Assembly (NCBI RefSeq): GCF_017592555.1
Contig: NZ_JAGFNS010000017.1
Span: 1-44,518 of the forward strand
DNA length: 44,518 nucleotides
Source of the DNA: Actinoplanes flavus
GTDB taxonomy: Bacteria > Actinomycetota > Actinomycetes > Mycobacteriales > Micromonosporaceae
Direction of reading: 5' to 3'
A program made the position numbers and the translations under genes. The notes beneath the pieces were generated by a model. The model worked only from the letters and a program-made list of their open reading frames with translations, was not told the DNA's origin and made no database searches. Shown here piece by piece: positions 17,086 through 25,390 of this stretch; the stretch's first letter is position 1; each line of letters opens with the position of its first letter.

Positions 17086-17907
17086 CTAGCTGTGGCCGTA
17101 GTCCTCGGCCGGCTCGCCGGACTCCACCGAGCCGTGCCCGCGGCTGACCGCCACGGCCTCCACCTCACTGTCGTCGTAGACCGTGGGGAGCTCGTCGACC
17201 GGCTGCTCGGCCGCGCTGAGCAGCGCCTCCGAGTGGGCGCCGCAGCCGTGGTCGGCGCTGACCGCCCGGCCGTCGTCCGGCGCGTACAGATTGCCGCAGA
17301 CGCCGAACATCTGCCGCATCGTCCCGGCGAGCGGAAGGTAGAAGCCGCAGGTGCCGCAGCGGGCGTTGCGCGGGGCGGCCGCGGAGATCGGCGCCTCCGG
17401 GCCGGCGTCGCCGTCATACCACCGCTGGGCCGTCTCCATCCGGCCGTCCTTGGACATCACCCGGGACCGGCCGAGGCCCAGCTCCCAGGAGACCTCCTCG
17501 ACGGCCGCGTCGTCACTGAGCACATAGCCCGGGGTGAGCCGCTCGTCGTCGGGCGCGGTCGGCATCAGGTCGCCGACACCCAGGTCGCCGGGCTGCACCC
17601 GCTCGTTCCACGGCACCCAGCCGGGGGCGAGCAGCGCGTCCGGCCCGGGCAGCAGCACCGTCTCGCAGACCGTGACGTGCCGGCTGCGCGGGACGCGGGT
17701 CACCGTCACGGCCCAGCGCCAGCCCTGGTAACCGGCGAGATGGCTCTCGAAGAAATGGGTGACGACCCGATCCGCCTCGGCGACGGCTTCGAGATGCTCG
17801 CCGATGTCGGAGGGATCCACTTCGGTGATGGCACCACGGGCCACCCCGACAGCATCGGCACAGACCTGGTCGAGTCGGGCGGCGCGGGTGGTGGTCCTGG
17901 AGGTCAC
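17086..17907 (-). CDS. DUF3027 protein
   Basis: A 273-residue cytoplasmic protein of the actinobacterial DUF3027 family. Residues 1-125 form the conserved core (VTHFFESHLAGYQGWRWAVTVTRVPRS and PGWVPWNERVQPGDLGVGDLMP). A possible zinc site follows: CGTCGFYLP around residues 188-196 and CGNLYAPDD, with a third cysteine in HGCGAHSE. No function is established. It is convergent with DUF2530 and divergent from the MFS gene at 18010. Confidence 0.85.
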   Translation of the reverse strand: MTSRTTTRAARLDQVCADAVGVARGAITEVDPSDIGEHLEAVAEADRVVTHFFESHLAGYQGWRWAVTVTRVPRSRHVTVCETVLLPGPDALLAPGWVPWNERVQPGDLGVGDLMPTAPDDERLTPGYVLSDDAAVEEVSWELGLGRSRVMSKDGRMETAQRWYDGDAGPEAPISAAAPRNARCGTCGFYLPLAGTMRQMFGVCGNLYAPDDGRAVSADHGCGAHSEALLSAAEQPVDELPTVYDDSEVEAVAVSRGHGSVESGEPAEDYGHS

Positions 17908-18009
17908 CCGCCCATTGTTGCCTACCGAACCCCGGTCCCCGCAACGACTCCCCAGATAGACCGGCGCGGAACAGCGCGCGTGTCGCCCGCATCAGTCAGG
18001 ATGGTTCCC

Positions 18010-19905
18010 ATGCCGCTGCTTCCCACTCTCGGACGCACCGTCGGCACCGGCGTCAAGGCCGCCCGCCTGCTGGTGCGCGGATCGGTGCGCGGCGGCGCCT
18101 GGGCCACCCGCCGCGTCGGCTCGGCCCGCGCCCGCGGCGCCGCCAACGAGATCGGCATGATCCGGCTCTTCGACCTGCACGCCGTCTCGTGCGCGGGCGA
18201 CGCGCTCATCGCGATCGGCCTGGCCGGCACCATCTTCAGCGTCCCGCTCGGCGAGGCACGCAGCAAGGTGGGGCTCTACCTGCTCATCACGATGGTTCCG
18301 TTCGCACTGCTCGCGCCGGTCGTCGGGCCGCTGCTCGACCACTTCCGGCACGGCCGGCGGTATGCGCTGGCCGCCACCTTCCTGGGCCGCGCCTTCCTCG
18401 CCTACGTGATGTCCGACAACCTGCTCGGATGGGGTCTCTATCCGGCGGCCTTCGGGGTGCTCGCGCTCTCCCGGGCGTACGGGGTGGCCCGCTCCGCCGC
18501 CGTGCCACGCCTGCTGCCGGAGGGTGTCGGGCTGTCCCAGGTGGGCGCGCGGGCCAGCGTCTACGGCACCTTCGCCGGCATCCTGGTGGCCCCGATCGGC
18601 CTGCTCGCCTTCAAGTTCGGGCCACAGTGGCCGCTGCGGGTGGCCACCCTGATCTTCCTCATCGGCATGGTCGTGTCGCTCCGCCTGCCGCCGCGCGCCG
18701 ACTCCGACCCGCCCGAGGAGCTGCCCCGTGCCTGGCACACCGTGCTGCGCATGGGCCGCGGCGGGGACCGCCCCCTCTCCGGCCCCCTGGTCGTCGCCAC
18801 CCTGATCGGCAGCAGCAGCCTGCGCCTGCTCTACGGCTTCCTGCTGCTCTTCCTCACCTTCGCGATCATGGGCGGCCAGCTGACCACCTCGGTCCTCGGC
18901 ACGGAACTCTCCCGCGGCGCCGCGGTCGGCCTGGTCGGCGCCGCCCTGGCCGTCGGCACCTTCGTCTCCACGGCGGCCGGCACCGGCCTGCGCATCCGGC
19001 GGCCCCTGGCCCTGCAGTCCAGCGGCCTGATCGTCACGGCCGGCGTCGCGGTGCTCACCACGATCTTCTACAACCTCGCGATGGTCACGCTGCTGGCGCT
19101 GCTCACCGCGATCTTCAGTGGCATCGCCAAGCTGGCCGTGGACGCCAGCATCCAGGAGCGGGTCCCGGAACGGCAGCGGGCCACCGCCTTCGCCCACTCG
19201 GAGACGGCGCTGATGCTGGCCTGGGTGGCCGGCGGCGGCCTCGGCATCATCCCGTTCGACGGCCGCCTCGGCATCGGCTTCGCCGCCCTGCTCGCCGTCC
19301 TGGCCGCGGCGCGGGCCGCGTGGTCGGCCGCCCGCCTGCACAACGAACGCCTCGCGGGCCGCCCCGACGCCCTCCCCCTCGACCCGGACAGCGAACCGGG
19401 GCAGGACAGCACCGACCCGGACGCCCTCTGGACCTCGGACGCCGCCGACGCCGAGCCGGCGAGCGGGTCACGCCCCGGCGGTGACCCGGCCCGCCGTACC
19501 ACTTCGCGGCCCGGCCCGCCCGGCCCCGGCGCTGACCCGGCCCGCCGCAGCACCCCGAAGTCGCCGCGCGTGGCCGGACCGACCTCCCGGACCCGCAAGG
19601 TCGCGGCCACCACACCCACCCCTCGCCGCCCGGCCGACGCCGAGCCCGGCGACACCGGGCGACTCGACCCTCCGCCGGCAGGTCGCCGCTGGTGGGGAGG
19701 CAAACGGGAGAACACGGCGACCGGCCCCGCACGCGAGCCGGACGGCGCGGGCCGCCCCACCTCGCGCACCGGGAACCGGGACTGGAACGACCTCCCCGAT
19801 GACGAGCCCACCACCCGGCAACCGCCGGCACCCCCCGGATTCCACGTCTACCGGCCGTCCTCCGCCGCGCCCGGCACACGCGACGAGGACGCCCCCGAAT
19901 CGTGA
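18010..19905 (+). CDS. MFS-like membrane protein with long disordered C-terminal tail
   Basis: A 631-residue protein: residues 1-455 are an MFS-like domain with about 12 transmembrane helices (FDLHAVSCAGDALIAIGLAGTIF, PLLDHFRHGRRYALA). The last roughly 175 residues are hydrophilic, rich in Pro, Arg, Asp and Thr, and probably disordered and cytoplasmic. The ATG at 18010 has AGGATGG about 5 nt upstream; an ATG at 18001 is also possible. It lies 47 bp upstream of mqnB on the same strand. Whether it works with menaquinone synthesis is unknown. Confidence 0.82.
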   Translation: MPLLPTLGRTVGTGVKAARLLVRGSVRGGAWATRRVGSARARGAANEIGMIRLFDLHAVSCAGDALIAIGLAGTIFSVPLGEARSKVGLYLLITMVPFALLAPVVGPLLDHFRHGRRYALAATFLGRAFLAYVMSDNLLGWGLYPAAFGVLALSRAYGVARSAAVPRLLPEGVGLSQVGARASVYGTFAGILVAPIGLLAFKFGPQWPLRVATLIFLIGMVVSLRLPPRADSDPPEELPRAWHTVLRMGRGGDRPLSGPLVVATLIGSSSLRLLYGFLLLFLTFAIMGGQLTTSVLGTELSRGAAVGLVGAALAVGTFVSTAAGTGLRIRRPLALQSSGLIVTAGVAVLTTIFYNLAMVTLLALLTAIFSGIAKLAVDASIQERVPERQRATAFAHSETALMLAWVAGGGLGIIPFDGRLGIGFAALLAVLAAARAAWSAARLHNERLAGRPDALPLDPDSEPGQDSTDPDALWTSDAADAEPASGSRPGGDPARRTTSRPGPPGPGADPARRSTPKSPRVAGPTSRTRKVAATTPTPRRPADAEPGDTGRLDPPPAGRRWWGGKRENTATGPAREPDGAGRPTSRTGNRDWNDLPDDEPTTRQPPAPPGFHVYRPSSAAPGTRDEDAPES

Positions 19906-19952
19906 GCCCACGACTGCGGGCACGACACTGATCCGGTGAACGGCGAGGACCT

Positions 19953-20585
19953 GTGACCGCGTACCCCCTCCTGATCGTGACCGCGGTGGCCGCCGAGGCC
20001 GATGCCTTCCGCGCCCACCTCGACCCGGACCGTGCCGTGGTCGAGGCCGTGGGCGTCGGCCCGGCCGCGGCCGCCGCCGGAACCGCCCGCCTGCTCGCCA
20101 CCGGCCACTACCGCGCGGTGCTCAGTGCCGGCATCGCGGGTGGCTTCCCCGGCCGGGCCCCGGTCGGCAGCCTGGTGATCGCGACCCGCAGCATCGCCGC
20201 CGACCTGGGCGCCGAATCCCCCGGTGGCTTCCTCCCGATCGAGGAGCTCGGCTTCGGCAGCAGCGTGCTCGACGCCGATCCCACCCTGGTCGAGGCCCTG
20301 CGGACCGCCCTGCCGGAGGCGATCCCCGGCGAGATCCTCACCCTCGCCACGGTCACCGGCACGGCGGCGACAGCGGACCGCCTGGCCACCCGCTTCCCTC
20401 TCGCTGCGGCGGAGGCGATGGAGGGGTACGGCGTCGCCGTCGCCGCCTCCGGAGCCGGCCTCCCGTTCGCCGAGCTCCGCGCCGTCTCCAACCCGGTCGG
20501 CCCCCGCGACCGCGCCGCCTGGCGCCTGGCCGACGCGTTCGCCGCCCTCCGCGCCGCCACCCCGGCCCTCAACGCACTCCCTTGA
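19953..20585 (+). CDS. mqnB: Futalosine hydrolase
   Basis: A 210-residue nucleosidase of the phosphorylase/MTAN fold that splits futalosine into hypoxanthine and dehypoxanthinyl futalosine in the futalosine route to menaquinone. Key features are SAGIAGGFPGRAPVG (about 58-72), the ribose-binding M156-E157 in AMEGYGVA, and the catalytic acid D186 in SNPVGPRD. The GTG at 19953 has GAGG about 5 nt upstream. mqnD, a later gene of the pathway, lies about 7 kb downstream, and no mqnA or mqnC gene is in the window. Confidence 0.9.
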   Translation: MTAYPLLIVTAVAAEADAFRAHLDPDRAVVEAVGVGPAAAAAGTARLLATGHYRAVLSAGIAGGFPGRAPVGSLVIATRSIAADLGAESPGGFLPIEELGFGSSVLDADPTLVEALRTALPEAIPGEILTLATVTGTAATADRLATRFPLAAAEAMEGYGVAVAASGAGLPFAELRAVSNPVGPRDRAAWRLADAFAALRAATPALNALP

Positions 20586-20634
20586 TCAGACCTTTCCCGG
20601 GTACGCCGACCCCTTCCTGAACAGGCCAACAGCC

Positions 20635-20756
20635 ACCGGCTGGCCGTGAGAGTCGTCTCAAGCGCCTTGGAACAGCCCTGACAGCCAGCCGGAACACCGG
20701 CTGGCCGTGAGAGCTGTCTCGAGGGGCGCGAAACAGCCCGGAGAGCCGACCGAGGG
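20635..20756. repeat. Imperfect 61-bp tandem direct repeat
   Basis: Two copies begin at 20635 and 20696, each with the same first 18 bp (ACCGGCTGGCCGTGAGAG) and otherwise diverged by about one base in five. They occupy much of the 385-bp gap after mqnB, where I see no credible gene. The short open frames there lack coding character. Confidence 0.7.
20684..20705. terminator. Hairpin after mqnB
   Basis: A perfect 9-bp inverted repeat, GCCAGCCGG and CCGGCTGGC, around a 4-nt AACA loop at the junction of the two 61-bp repeats. It has no T tract, so it may stop transcription only with Rho or act in another way. Confidence 0.4.
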
Positions 20757-20970
20757 GGCGGTGTGTCTCGGGCGGCGCAGGCCGTACCCGGGGAAGTGCG
20801 GAGGTTTGCGGGGAAGTGGCCTGATCGCAGGCTCCCCGGGTCCTGATCGTGACGGCAGTCGAGTGGATCTTTTACATCGAAGCTGTTGCCGTCGGCGGCC
20901 GCGGGCGGCATGCTGCGCTGAACGAAGGATGTGACCGAGAACACCGCCGCCGGCACCGAAGCGAGGATCG

Positions 20971-22167
20971 ATGGACGACGTCAGCGGCACCCCCATGTCG
21001 GCGGGAGCGCGGGCCCGGTTGATCGGCGCCGGATATGCCGCGCAGGGTCTCGGTTACGCGACGGTCGTGACGGCGCTGCCCGAGTTCAAGGACCGGCAGG
21101 GCATCGACGACACGTTCGTCTCGGCGATCCTGCTGCTGGTGTGCGTCGCGGCGGCGGGCGGCTCGGTGCTGGCCGACCGGATCGCCGCCCGGTGGGGCAG
21201 CCGGTACGCCCTCGCCTCCGGCCTCCTGCTCGTCGGCCTGGGCCTGGCCGGCACCACCTTCCGGTCGCCGAACGCGGTGTTCGCGGCCATCCTGCTCGCC
21301 TACGGGGTGGGCCTGGGCGCGGTGGACGCCTCGCTGAGCATGCAGGGTGTGCTGGTGCAGGCCCGTCTCGGGCGCAGTGTGATGAGCCGGCTGTTCGCCG
21401 CCTACACGGCCGCGGCCATCGCGGCGGCGCTGCTCATGTCGGCGGTGCTGGCCGGCGGCGCGGGAGCGGCCGTGGCGGTGGCGGTGGCGGCCCTGTTCGC
21501 GATCGTGGTGGGGCTGGTGGGCTGGCGGCTGTTCGAGCCGGGGCGCACCTTGCGGTCCGCGGTCGCGCATGCCGGGGGCGGTCCCGGCGTACGCAGGATC
21601 GTGCTGGTCTGCGGGATGTTGATCTTCACGGCGTTCCTGGTGGACTCGGCGGTCAGCACGTGGAGTTCGGTCTACCTGAAGGACTCGTTGGCCGCGGCCG
21701 CCTCGGTGGCGCCGCTCGGGTACGCCGCCTACCAGGGTGCGGTGCTGGTCAGCCGGCTGGTGGCCGACCACATGACGCCGCGGGCCGGGCGGGTGCCGCT
21801 GGCGCTCGGCTCCCTGGCGGTGTGCGGCGTGGGCTGCGGGCTGGTGGTCGTGCTGCCGGCGGTGGGCGCCGCGGTGACCGGGTTCGCGATCGCCGGCATC
21901 GGGGTCGGCGTGCTGGTGCCGCTGGCCTTCAGCGCGGCCGGTGAGGCGGCTCTGGCCAGCAGCGACGAGGTGATCGCGAAGGTGAACCTGTTCAACTACG
22001 GCGGCGCGCTGGGCGGGGCGGTCCTGATCGGGGCGCTGTCCGAGCCGATCGGGTTGCGCTGGGCGTTCCTGATCCCGGTGGTGGCGGTGGTCGCGACCCT
22101 GCCGCTGGCCCGGCGCCTGGCCAACCTGACGGTGACCGCGCCGACGGTGGACAAGGCGGCGGCCTGA
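20971..22167 (+). CDS. MFS transporter
   Basis: A 398-residue permease with about 12 transmembrane helices and the MFS loop LADRIAARWGSRYALA (about 67-82). It resembles sugar/drug efflux members of the superfamily. GAGGA sits 3 nt before the ATG. The stop codon is embedded in a tandem repeat that continues to just before the downstream TetR gene, which is the likely regulator. The substrate is unknown. Confidence 0.85.
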   Translation: MDDVSGTPMSAGARARLIGAGYAAQGLGYATVVTALPEFKDRQGIDDTFVSAILLLVCVAAAGGSVLADRIAARWGSRYALASGLLLVGLGLAGTTFRSPNAVFAAILLAYGVGLGAVDASLSMQGVLVQARLGRSVMSRLFAAYTAAAIAAALLMSAVLAGGAGAAVAVAVAALFAIVVGLVGWRLFEPGRTLRSAVAHAGGGPGVRRIVLVCGMLIFTAFLVDSAVSTWSSVYLKDSLAAAASVAPLGYAAYQGAVLVSRLVADHMTPRAGRVPLALGSLAVCGVGCGLVVVLPAVGAAVTGFAIAGIGVGVLVPLAFSAAGEAALASSDEVIAKVNLFNYGGALGGAVLIGALSEPIGLRWAFLIPVVAVVATLPLARRLANLTVTAPTVDKAAA

Positions 22168-22255
22168 CCGCCGCGCCGACGGTGGACGAAGTGGCGGCCT
22201 GACCGCCGCGACGGCGGTGGACGAAGCGGCGGCCTGACCGCCGCGACGGCGGAGG
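22134..22255. repeat. 35-bp tandem repeats spanning the MFS stop codon
   Basis: Units starting with GACCGCC begin at 22134 (32 bp), 22166 (35 bp), 22201 (35 bp) and 22236 (20 bp, partial). The first is the last coding stretch of the MFS gene. The TGA stop and the residues before it are therefore duplicated downstream. Each junction contains GCGGCGG-CCTGA-CCGCCGC or a close variant, able to form a hairpin. Confidence 0.8.
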
Positions 22256-22257
22256 CA

Positions 22258-22269
22258 TAAGCTGGCGCG
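22258..22269 (+). promoter_or_regulatory. -10 box of probable leaderless tetR
   Basis: TAAGCT (22258-22263) is followed by exactly 6 nt and then the GTG start of the TetR gene. It sits directly after the last 35-bp repeat, so tetR may have its own leaderless transcript. Confidence 0.4.
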
Positions 22270-22866
22270 GTGCCGAAGCTGGTGGACCACGACCTGAGAC
22301 GGGCGGAGCTGCTGGCGGCGGCGTGGCGGGTGGTCCGGGCGCGCGGCGTCGAGGGCACCACCACCCGGGCGATAGCCGACGAGGCCGGTTGCTCGCTCAG
22401 CGTGCTGGCGCACTTCCTGGGCGGCAAGGACGACATCCTGGTGGCCGCGCAGCGGGCGGTCTACGACCGGATCGTGGAACGCGCCTTCCGGATCGGTGGT
22501 GACCTGTTCGGGCTGGACGCGCTGCGCGCCGCCCTGGAGGCGGTGCTGCCGATCGACGAGGAGCGGGCCGCCGACGCGCATGTGAACGTGGCCTTCGCCG
22601 GGGCGGCGCTGTCGCATCCACGGCTGGCCGAGTCGCGCCGCACGTCGCACCGGGAGATCCGCGGCCATCTGCGGACCTGCCTGCGGGAGGCGCGGGAGCT
22701 GGGCGAGCTGCGTGCGGGCGTCGACGACGAGGCCGTGATCGACGACTTCATCATCCTGGTCGAGGGCAGCACCCTGCTCAGTCTGGTGGACGGCTGGGCG
22801 GAGGAGGGACGCGCCGAGCGGCTGTCCCGCCTCGCCACCAGCTTCACCGATCAGTTGCGGGGCTGA
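22270..22866 (+). CDS. TetR family transcriptional regulator
   Basis: A 198-residue repressor. The N-terminal helix-turn-helix is TTTRAIADEAGCSLSVLAHFLGGKDDILVAA (about 30-60), and the rest is a ligand-binding helical domain. It probably controls the MFS gene directly upstream. Its 3' end overlaps the 3' end of the convergent GH1 gene by 16 bp. Confidence 0.87.
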   Translation: MPKLVDHDLRRAELLAAAWRVVRARGVEGTTTRAIADEAGCSLSVLAHFLGGKDDILVAAQRAVYDRIVERAFRIGGDLFGLDALRAALEAVLPIDEERAADAHVNVAFAGAALSHPRLAESRRTSHREIRGHLRTCLREARELGELRAGVDDEAVIDDFIILVEGSTLLSLVDGWAEEGRAERLSRLATSFTDQLRG

Positions 22867-24203
22867 GCCGCTATCAGGTCTCGATACCAGAACCAAGAAT
22901 CCTTTTTCGTACGCTCAAGCGTTGAAAAATCGACGTAAATGAGCCCGAAACGTTCGTCATACCCCGCGGCCCACTCGAAGTTGTCGATCGCCGACCAGAC
23001 GTAGTAGCCGTCCACCCGTACCCCGGCGGTGATCGCGTCCGAGACCGCACGCAGGTGCGCGTCCAGGTAGGAGATGCGCCGCTCGTCGCGGATCCGCCCG
23101 TCCGGACCGGGCGGCGAGTCGTGGAACGACGCCCCGTTCTCCGTGATGATCACCGGAGGCAGGTCCGGGTACCGGTCGCGCAGCGTCACGAGGATGTCGG
23201 TGAGCCCGGCCGGCACGACGGCCCACCCGAAGTCGGTCCGCTCGTCGCTCTCGACCGGCACCGGCGAGAACGGCATGTCCGCCGGAATGTCCACCTCGAG
23301 CACGCCGGAGTAGTCCTTACCGGCCTTCGGCGCCTCGATCATCGTCGGCTCGTAGTAGTTGACCCCGTAGAAGTCGAGCCGGGCCCGGATCAGTTCGAGG
23401 TCCCGGTCGAGCTGGGCCTCCGGCACCCCGACCGCGGCCCGGATCAGCTCGTCCGGGTAGTCGCCGAGCAGGATCGGGTCGGAGAAGGTCCAGTTGGTGA
23501 GCGCCGAGAACATCGCCGCCGCCTCGACGTCGGCCGGATCGTCACTGGCCGCCGAGACCGGGAAGTGCTGCTGCGCCACCCCGACCGAGCCGGCCCCGTG
23601 GGTACGCAGGACCCGCACCGCCAGCCCGTGCGCGAGCAGCTGGTGGTGTGCCGCCGGCAGGGCGCCCAGGCCGAGCCCGCGGGCCGGGGCGTGGTCGGTG
23701 AGCGCGTACCCGTAGAGGGTGTGCACGTTCATCTCGTTCATGGTGATCCAGTCCCGGACCCGGTCGCCGAGGCGCGTCACGAGCGTGCCGGCGTAGTCGG
23801 CGAGCCGGTGGGCGGTGTCCCGGTTCGTCCAGCCGCCGGCGTCCTCCAGCTCCTGCGGCAGGTCCCAGTGGTAGAGCGTGGGCACCGGCCGGACCCCGGC
23901 GGTGAGCAGCGTGTCCACCAGCCGGTCGTAGAAGTCGAGGTCACCGGCGAGCACCCGGGTCCAGGAGAAGGAGAACCGGTAGTCGTGCACCCCGGCCGCC
24001 GCGATGAGTTCGATGTCCGACGCGTACCGGTGGTAGTGGTCGCTCGCCACCCGGGCGTCCTGGCCGTGCCGGACGGCGCCGGGGCGGGCGGTGAAGGTGT
24101 CCCAGATGCTCGGGGCCTTGCCGCCCGCGTCGGCCGCACCCTCGATCTGGTACGCCGAGGTGGACATGCCGAACCGGAAACCGGGTGGGAATCGGGGGTA
24201 CAC
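22851..24203 (-). CDS. GH1 family beta-glycosidase
   Basis: A 450-residue glycoside hydrolase family 1 enzyme of normal length, without a signal peptide, so it acts in the cytoplasm. The acid/base is E157 (TMNEMN) and the nucleophile E355 (IITENGAS). FGMSTSAYQIEGAA near the start is the family N-terminal signature. It most likely cleaves beta-glucosides or related sugars imported by the upstream MFS protein. The GTG at 24203 is chosen because GAAAGGA lies 6 nt upstream; an ATG at 24218 overlaps the MFS stop as ATGA and would add five residues. Confidence 0.93.
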   Translation of the reverse strand: MYPRFPPGFRFGMSTSAYQIEGAADAGGKAPSIWDTFTARPGAVRHGQDARVASDHYHRYASDIELIAAAGVHDYRFSFSWTRVLAGDLDFYDRLVDTLLTAGVRPVPTLYHWDLPQELEDAGGWTNRDTAHRLADYAGTLVTRLGDRVRDWITMNEMNVHTLYGYALTDHAPARGLGLGALPAAHHQLLAHGLAVRVLRTHGAGSVGVAQQHFPVSAASDDPADVEAAAMFSALTNWTFSDPILLGDYPDELIRAAVGVPEAQLDRDLELIRARLDFYGVNYYEPTMIEAPKAGKDYSGVLEVDIPADMPFSPVPVESDERTDFGWAVVPAGLTDILVTLRDRYPDLPPVIITENGASFHDSPPGPDGRIRDERRISYLDAHLRAVSDAITAGVRVDGYYVWSAIDNFEWAAGYDERFGLIYVDFSTLERTKKDSWFWYRDLIAAQPRN

Positions 24204-24214
24204 GGTGGTTCCTT

Positions 24215-25390
24215 TCATCGCAACGCCCGCAGGCGGGGCAGGAGGGCCAGCGCGACCAGCGCGATGGCGGCGGTGAGCAGGTAGAGGGTGGGATAGCCGC
24301 CGAGGCCGGTGACGATCGGCGCGGCCAGCACCGGGGCGAGCAGCTGCGGCAGGGTTCCGGCGACGTTGGCGACGCCGAGCATGGTGGCGCGGGTCTCGGC
24401 GTCCGGCAGGACGTGGGTCATGACCGCCATGTCGACCGCGATGTAGGCGCCCCAGCCGACGCCGACCAGCACCGACGCCCCGATGACCACCGGTACGACG
24501 GGGACCAGGGCCATCAGCGCGGTGCCGAGGGCGAGCAGGACCGCTCCGGCCGCCACGAAGACCTTGCGCCGTTCCCAGCGGTCGGACAGCACTCCCCCGG
24601 CGAATCCGGCGACGCCCGCGAAGAGCACGTTGACGACGGTCACGATGAGCACCCAGGTGGCCGCGTCGCCGACCCGCACCCGGTCCGACAGGTAGTAGAG
24701 CAGGTAGACCAGGACCAGGGCGTTGACCAGGTTGAGCAGGAAACGGATCAGCCAGGCCCAGGCGAACTGCCCGCCCGGCCAGGCCCAGTGGATCCGCTCC
24801 CGGGCGGAGACCACCGGCACGTCCCGGTGGACGAGCAGCAGCGCCCCGCCGAGCGCCGGGACCGCGATCGCCACCGCGACGTAGCCCCACGATCCGGCGC
24901 CGACGGCGACCGCGATCGCGGTGCCGAGCACCACGCCGACGATCTGGGCCACCCCGAAGAGGGCGCCGACCGTGCCGCGCTGCCTCTCCGGCACCCGGTC
25001 GCCGATCATCGCGGCCAGCGCGGCGAGCGGTCCGTTCAGCCCCACCTGGACGAGGATCCAGCCGGTGGCCATGGTGCCGGTGGTGTCCGCGCCGGAGAGC
25101 ACGAGCAGTCCGGCGACCCCGGTGACGGTTCCGGCCAGGAAGATCGGGCGACGGGCCCGCAGCCGGTCGGAGAGGATCCCCCAGAGCGGGTTGGCGACCA
25201 TGGAGGCCGCCGCTCCCCAGGCCGTGACCAGGGCGAGCAGCGCCTCCTTACCGTCGTCGCCGGCGAGGCGGGCGGCCTGTTCGGGCAGCAGGATCTGGAT
25301 CGGCCCGAACCAGCCGGCCGCTATCCCGATCATGGCCAGCGCGTAGGCCGTCATCCAGCGACGGCCGACGCGCGCCTCGACAAGGGTCAC
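24215..25390 (-). CDS. MFS transporter in GH1 operon
   Basis: A 391-residue permease with 11-12 transmembrane helices (LLPEQAARLAGDDGKEALLALV, WGILSDRLRARRPIFLAG, GGVLSDRWERRKVFVAAG). Its GTG overlaps the stop codon of the secreted hydrolase upstream (GTGA), and its stop lies 11 bp before the chosen GH1 start, so all three genes form one coupled operon. Its position before a cytoplasmic glycosidase suggests uptake of a glycoside or oligosaccharide. That is inference. Confidence 0.85.
   Translation of the reverse strand: MTLVEARVGRRWMTAYALAMIGIAAGWFGPIQILLPEQAARLAGDDGKEALLALVTAWGAAASMVANPLWGILSDRLRARRPIFLAGTVTGVAGLLVLSGADTTGTMATGWILVQVGLNGPLAALAAMIGDRVPERQRGTVGALFGVAQIVGVVLGTAIAVAVGAGSWGYVAVAIAVPALGGALLLVHRDVPVVSARERIHWAWPGGQFAWAWLIRFLLNLVNALVLVYLLYYLSDRVRVGDAATWVLIVTVVNVLFAGVAGFAGGVLSDRWERRKVFVAAGAVLLALGTALMALVPVVPVVIGASVLVGVGWGAYIAVDMAVMTHVLPDAETRATMLGVANVAGTLPQLLAPVLAAPIVTGLGGYPTLYLLTAAIALVALALLPRLRALR

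Noticed and set aside
17092..18009. Long N-terminal extension of the MFS protein
   Set aside because: It crosses the DUF3027 gene on the other strand and reads as low-complexity text. The MFS domain begins at 18010.
20872..22896. Minus-strand frame of about 670 codons opposite the MFS and TetR genes
   Set aside because: Both sense genes have strong family matches; the antisense frame is Gln/His/Arg-rich.
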